Assembly: GCA_945613045.1 (NCBI GenBank)
Contig: CALZAG010000056.1
Span: 1 to 9,152 of the forward strand
Direction of reading: 5' to 3'
DNA length: 9,152 nucleotides
From: an uncultured Clostridia bacterium
Lineage (GTDB): Bacteria; Bacillota; Clostridia; Oscillospirales; Oscillospiraceae
A model generated the notes under the pieces. It did not search any database. It was not told where the DNA came from and saw only the letters and a list, made by a program, of their open reading frames with translations. A program made the position numbers and the translations under genes. Of the stretch, positions 6,331 to 9,152 are shown piece by piece (the first letter of the stretch is position 1; every line of letters starts with the position of its first letter).

Positions 6331-7047
6331 ATGGACGATAAAATAATGCAGCTTAAAAAGTGGATAGACGAGAGCGACAATGTCGTGTTCTTCGGCGGCG
6401 CTGGCGTGAGCACCGAGAGCGGGATCCCCGATTTCCGCAGCGTCGACGGTCTGTACAACCAGAAGTGGAAGTACCCTCCCGAGACCATACTCAGCCATTC
6501 GTTTTTTGTGAAATACCCCGAGGAGTACTATCGCTTTCATCGGGAGAAGCTCGTCATCGACGGAGTTAAGCCAAACGCGGCGCACCTGAAGCTTGCGGAG
6601 CTTGAACAGGCGGGAAAGCTCAGGGCCGTCGTCACTCAGAACATTGACGGCCTGCATCAGGCCGCGGGCAGCAAAAAGGTTCTGGAGCTTCACGGAAGCA
6701 TCCTGCGCAGCTACTGCTCCGCGTGCGGAAGACCCTATCCGGCGGATAAAATGAACCGCGGCGAGGGCGTGCCGCGTTGCGCCTGCGGCGGCGTTATAAG
6801 ACCCGATATCGTTCTGTATGAAGAGCCCCTGGACGACGCTGTTGTTTCCGAGGCCATACGGGTCATATCCGGGGCCGAGGTGCTTATAATCGGCGGCACG
6901 AGCCTGAATGTCTATCCCGCGGCAGGACTTATTAACTATTACCGGGGAAATAAGCTTGCCCTTGTGAACCTCAGCGAAACTCCTTACGACGATGAAGCGG
7001 ATCTTGTTATACACGAAAAAATCGGAAAGGTATTCAGCCAGCTTTGA
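6331..7047 (+). CDS. NAD-dependent protein deacylase, sirtuin family (CobB/SrtN-like)
   Basis: Sirtuins remove acetyl or other acyl groups from lysine side chains using NAD, linking protein acylation to acetyl-CoA/NAD state. The 238-residue single-domain protein has the NAD-binding signature GGAGVSTESGIPDFR (22-36), TQNIDGLH (102-109), the catalytic His121 in ELHGS, and a zinc-binding Cys set (Cys129, Cys132, Cys150, Cys152 in CSAC and CACGG), followed by RPDIVLYEE, GGTSLNVYPAA (188-198) and VNLSETP. The CxCGG second pair is common in clostridial sirtuins. The ATG at 6331 is preferred on ribosome-site spacing. The stop overlaps the following TTG start (TTGA). It lacks the extra domains of SIR2 defence proteins and looks like an ordinary deacylase. 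Confidence 0.94.
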   Translation: MDDKIMQLKKWIDESDNVVFFGGAGVSTESGIPDFRSVDGLYNQKWKYPPETILSHSFFVKYPEEYYRFHREKLVIDGVKPNAAHLKLAELEQAGKLRAVVTQNIDGLHQAAGSKKVLELHGSILRSYCSACGRPYPADKMNRGEGVPRCACGGVIRPDIVLYEEPLDDAVVSEAIRVISGAEVLIIGGTSLNVYPAAGLINYYRGNKLALVNLSETPYDDEADLVIHEKIGKVFSQL

Positions 7048-7784
7048 ACAGAGTGGATGTGTTGGGTGTCGGATTTGACAACCTGACGAAAGAAAATGCA
7101 ATTGAATTATGCAAAAAGCTGATAGATGAGCACAGGTCAGCATATGTGGCTACTCCCAATCCGGAGATAGTCATGGCCGCGTGGGATAACGTTGAGCTCA
7201 TAGCGGCTCTTGAAAATGCCGATCTTGTGATCCCGGACGGCATAGGCGTCGTTAAGGCAGCGAAGATACTCGGAACGCCGCTCAGGGAACGGATTCCGGG
7301 CATCGAGATAGGCGAAGCGATACTCAGGTACCTTGCGGAGACTGGAAAATCTGCGTTTCTTCTGGGTGCAAAGCCCGGCGTTGCGGAGCTTGCCGCCGAT
7401 AATATAAAAAGGCAGTATCCAGGGATAAATATCTGCGGCACAAACGACGGCTATTTTGAAGATGACGCACCGGTCGTGGCGAAGATAAACGCCGCAAAGC
7501 CCGATTTTCTTATGGTGTGTCTCGGCGCCCCCAAGCAGGAGATATGGATGTCAAAAAACGCATCCGCGCTCGACGTGGGGCTGATGGCGGGTTTGGGCGG
7601 CTCGCTCGACGTGTTTGCCGGAGTTGTGGAAAGAGCGCCGAAAGTCTGGCAGGATCTGAACCTTGAGTGGCTTTACCGCTGCATTAAGGAGCCGTGGCGA
7701 TTTAAAAGAATAGCAAAGCTCCCGCTGTTTATCGTGAAGGCGTGGGCGAAAAGAATAAGGAAGTTTTTCAATGGAAAAGGGTAA
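7044..7784 (+). CDS. tagA: WecG/TagA/CpsF-family glycosyltransferase (ManNAc transferase-like)
   Basis: TagA/TarA adds N-acetylmannosamine to undecaprenyl-linked GlcNAc, the first committed step of wall teichoic acid linkage-unit synthesis at the cytoplasmic membrane face; other family members build secondary polysaccharides. The 246-residue product has ATPNPEIVM with Thr37 and VIPDGIGVV with Asp65, the residues described as catalytic in the Thermoanaerobacter TagA structure, then FLLGAKPGV, CLGAPKQEIWM, GGSLDVFAG and RAP, and the basic C-terminal NLEWLYRCIKEPWRFKR appendage thought to contact the membrane. The start is a TTG at 7044 overlapping the sirtuin stop (TTGA); GTG at 7053 is possible but has no better ribosome site. 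No other teichoic acid genes lie nearby in the window, so the polymer is unknown. Confidence 0.88.
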   Translation: MNRVDVLGVGFDNLTKENAIELCKKLIDEHRSAYVATPNPEIVMAAWDNVELIAALENADLVIPDGIGVVKAAKILGTPLRERIPGIEIGEAILRYLAETGKSAFLLGAKPGVAELAADNIKRQYPGINICGTNDGYFEDDAPVVAKINAAKPDFLMVCLGAPKQEIWMSKNASALDVGLMAGLGGSLDVFAGVVERAPKVWQDLNLEWLYRCIKEPWRFKRIAKLPLFIVKAWAKRIRKFFNGKG

Positions 7785-8445
7785 GCTTATTGTATTCGAG
7801 GGAATTGACGGCAGCGGCAAATCCGCCCACTACCGCCGCGTGTGTCAGCGGCTGGAGGCGGAAGGCATAGCGTATAACCACATCGTTTTCCCCAGATACG
7901 ATAAAGAAAGCTCCTCACTTATACGGATGTACCTCGGCGGCGAATTCGGCTCAAGCCCCGCCGATGTGAACGCATATATCGCATCCACCTTTTTCGCTGT
8001 CGACAGGGTCGCGGCTTACCGCACCGACTGGGGCAGCATTTACGACAAGGGCGGCTTCGTGCTTTCCGACCGCTATACTACGTCAAACGCCGTGCATCAG
8101 GGCGCGAAGCTCAAAAACGAGGAGCTCGAGGCCTTTTTTGACTGGCTGTATGATTTTGAATATGTAAAGCTGGAACTTCCCAGACCCGATCTCGTCATTT
8201 ACCTTGACGTCGATCTGGAAACCTCTCTTGCGCGGATGAAGCACCGTCAGGAAAAAACACATACGAGCGCGGATATCCACGAAAAGGACGTCCGGTATCT
8301 TGAAAACTGTCTGCGTGTAGCGGATAAGGCGGCCGATTATTACGGCTGGACGAGGATACCGTTCCTGAAGGACGGCGTGGAGCGCGAGATCGATGAAAAG
8401 CATGAGGAAATCTATTCAATCATTAAAGACGCCCTGCGGCGTTAA
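7771..8445 (+). CDS. tmk: Thymidylate kinase (dTMP kinase)
   Basis: It phosphorylates dTMP to dTDP, an essential step of dTTP synthesis. The 224-residue product starts with a P-loop (FEGIDGSGKS, residues 9-18, Lys17), has FPRYDKESSSLIRMYL near 40-54 for the substrate-binding side, ASTFFAVDR near 71-79, the DRY motif at 100-102 followed by TTSNAVHQG, PRPDLVIYLDVD near 138-148 and a lid region rich in basic residues (SLARMKHRQEKTH). The ordinary GKST of the P-loop is GKSA here. The ATG at 7771 lies inside tagA, overlapping it by 14 bases, with AAGGA about nine bases before it. A broader deoxynucleoside-kinase role is possible, but the PRY/DRY pattern favours dTMP kinase. Confidence 0.88.
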   Translation: MEKGKLIVFEGIDGSGKSAHYRRVCQRLEAEGIAYNHIVFPRYDKESSSLIRMYLGGEFGSSPADVNAYIASTFFAVDRVAAYRTDWGSIYDKGGFVLSDRYTTSNAVHQGAKLKNEELEAFFDWLYDFEYVKLELPRPDLVIYLDVDLETSLARMKHRQEKTHTSADIHEKDVRYLENCLRVADKAADYYGWTRIPFLKDGVEREIDEKHEEIYSIIKDALRR

Positions 8446-8980
8446 GCAGAAGAAAGCGCTTATGCGCGCCCGGAAAAAGGAGGAGCTTCGCCGCCTTGCA
8501 CCAAGCTATATAGAGCATAGCGACGCTGCCATTGCGCAAAAGCTCTCCGAGCTTCCGGAGTATAAAAACGCGAAAATAATTTTTGCATATTACAGTGTGG
8601 GACGCGAGGTATCGACCCACGCACTAATACGAGCTGTCGTCCAAAGCGGACGTCGGGTGGCTCTGCCGGTGTGTGGCGCCGGCGGGCATATGCACTTTCG
8701 CCTTGCTGATGACCTCGACGGACTTGCACCCGGAAAATTCGGGATCCCGGAGCCGGACAAGGGCGATGCCGTAACGCCGGGGGAGGATGATATCGTCATC
8801 GTTCCGGCTCTGTGCTGCGATAAGTATAATAACCGCCTCGGCCGCGGCGCGGGTTATTACGACCGCTATCTCGCTGAGCATCCTTGTTTCAGCGTCTGCC
8901 TTTGCAGAGCGCGGCTTTTAGAGGATCTTATTCCCACTGAGAATACCGACGCCCGTGTCAGCATGGTGATCTCGGACTAA
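8393..8980 (+). CDS. 5-Formyltetrahydrofolate cyclo-ligase
   Basis: It converts 5-formyl-THF to 5,10-methenyl-THF using ATP, returning a storage or inhibitory folate to the one-carbon pool. The product shows FAYYSVGREVST near 64-75, LPVCGAGGHMHFR near 91-103, FGIPEP (116-121), PALCCDKYNNRLGRG followed by AGYYDRYL up to residue 160 (the nucleotide-binding signature), and PTEN-D near the C-terminus. The start is unsettled. ATG 8393 has GGAG ten bases before it and gives 195 residues but overlaps tmk by 53 bases; ATG 8462 lies after tmk and gives 172 residues. I favour the upstream start, because KKAL before residue 24 lines up with the conserved N-terminal lysine block of this family, but ATG 8402 is also possible. 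It is functionally linked to tmk through thymidylate and folate metabolism. Confidence 0.88.
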   Translation: MKSMRKSIQSLKTPCGVKQKKALMRARKKEELRRLAPSYIEHSDAAIAQKLSELPEYKNAKIIFAYYSVGREVSTHALIRAVVQSGRRVALPVCGAGGHMHFRLADDLDGLAPGKFGIPEPDKGDAVTPGEDDIVIVPALCCDKYNNRLGRGAGYYDRYLAEHPCFSVCLCRARLLEDLIPTENTDARVSMVISD

Positions 8981-8981
8981 T

Positions 8982-9007
8982 AAAAAAGAGGCTCCCGAAG
9001 GAGCCTC
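8982..9007 (-). terminator. Intrinsic terminator for a leftward transcript from beyond the right edge
   Basis: Read on the minus strand, GAGGCTCC pairs with GGAGCCTC (9007-9000 with 8995-8988) around a TTCG loop closed by C-G, the ultrastable UUCG tetraloop, and is followed at once by six T residues (8987-8982). On the plus strand the hairpin is followed by CCAGAC with no T-run, so it is a poor terminator for the cyclo-ligase gene that ends at 8980. It implies that a minus-strand gene or RNA enters from the right. Confidence 0.82.
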
Positions 9008-9152
9008 CCAGACTGTCAAAGAACTACAAATGAGTGCATTCTTTACGACGGCGGACGGGGGAGCTCGAGGGGGTCGGTGCGTTAAGAAAACATGCCGGTG
9101 GCATGTTTTCAGCAACCGACCGCAGGAGCTATGCTCCGAGGAGGGAAGTTGA
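9008..9152 (-). ncRNA. Candidate structured RNA, possibly 6S-like (partial, runs off right edge)
   Basis: This non-coding stretch is unusually self-complementary. GAAAACATGCC (9086-9096) pairs perfectly with GGCATGTTTTC (9100-9110) over a three-base loop. Outside it, GGTCGGT (9072-9078) pairs with ACCGACC (9115-9121), separated by a small internal loop. A short hairpin GGAGC-TAT-GCTCC follows at 9125-9137, and AAAGAA (9018-9023) can pair with TTCTTT (9039-9044). A long interrupted terminal hairpin, purine/pyrimidine-biased unpaired strands on both sides, and a small hairpin in one strand resemble 6S RNA, and in gamma-proteobacteria 6S adjoins a formyl-THF cyclo-ligase gene. The minus strand is chosen because the terminator at 8982-9007 reads that way; the small hairpin would sit better for 6S on the plus strand. 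The other arm is outside the window, so the family and strand are not proven. Confidence 0.35.

Noticed and set aside
6331..7047. SIR2-type anti-phage defence gene
   Set aside because: It is a short single-domain sirtuin with catalytic His and four zinc cysteines, with no effector, Argonaute or STING-like partner nearby; an ordinary deacylase explains it.
6316..7143. Long minus-strand open frame of 275 codons opposite the sirtuin gene
   Set aside because: It lies antisense to a gene with full sirtuin motifs, has no ribosome site or recognisable domain, and its composition is what the complement of that coding sequence would give.
8982..9007. Hairpin after the cyclo-ligase as its rightward terminator
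   Set aside because: On the plus strand the stem is followed by CCAGAC, not a T-run; the T-run and UUCG loop appear only when read leftward.
9045..9152. Folate (THF) riboswitch next to the folate gene
   Set aside because: The block lies downstream of the cyclo-ligase, and I cannot match the conserved THF-riboswitch core as I know it; the long perfect stem does not fit its fold.
9141..9152. Start of a new rightward gene (GGAGGG followed by TTG)
   Set aside because: The spacing from the purine run to TTG is too short, and the bases fall within the self-complementary block, whose single strands are purine-rich anyway.
1..9152. Mobile elements, CRISPR arrays, tRNA or rRNA genes
   Set aside because: I found no transposase, integrase, direct-repeat array, terminal inverted repeats, or cloverleaf-type sequence on either strand.

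Overview
The window looks like a chromosomal housekeeping stretch from a moderately GC-rich Firmicute, most likely a gut-type Clostridia (Oscillospirales/Ruminococcaceae would fit). The reasons are a clostridial S21 protein, strong GGAGG-type ribosome sites, near-consensus sigma-A promoters, a CcpA-like operator, and a CoA-transferase resembling butyryl-CoA:acetate CoA-transferases. The taxonomic placement is inference. I see no mobile element, CRISPR array, tRNA or rRNA.

Layout. (1) 1-1621, +: the 3' two thirds of leuS (leucyl-tRNA synthetase), entering from the left edge. (2) 1625-1944: a consensus promoter, a two-hairpin leader, rpsU (ribosomal protein S21), and a terminator that also works for the opposite strand. 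(3) 4512 down to 1962, -: a compact three-gene operon of CoA-transferase, Ala-tRNA(Pro)-type deacylase and MTA/SAH nucleosidase. (4) 4513-4662: a divergent promoter region whose two -35 boxes flank a perfect palindrome matching the catabolite-control (cre) consensus. (5) 4663-8980, +: a tightly packed run of 8-oxoguanine glycosylase, Cof-type HAD phosphatase, sirtuin, TagA/TarA-type glycosyltransferase, thymidylate kinase and 5-formyl-THF cyclo-ligase. Junctions overlap (ATGA, TTGA, 14 bp, about 53 bp), and a second promoter lies before the sirtuin. (6) 8981-9152: no protein gene, but a leftward intrinsic terminator and strongly self-complementary sequence, best read as the end of a structured RNA gene that continues beyond the right edge.

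How the genes fit together. The leftward operon joins acyl-CoA/short-chain acid exchange with tRNA proofreading and recycling of S-adenosylmethionine by-products; this is shared transcription rather than one obvious pathway. In the rightward run, thymidylate kinase and formyl-THF cyclo-ligase both serve thymidylate and one-carbon metabolism, the glycosylase repairs oxidised guanine, the sirtuin is a canonical NAD-dependent deacylase, and TagA points to a teichoic-acid-like or secondary cell-wall polymer.

I did not find a convincing new multi-gene system. The most interesting items are the structured RNA candidate at the right edge, the cre-like operator shared by two divergent promoters, and the rpsU leader.
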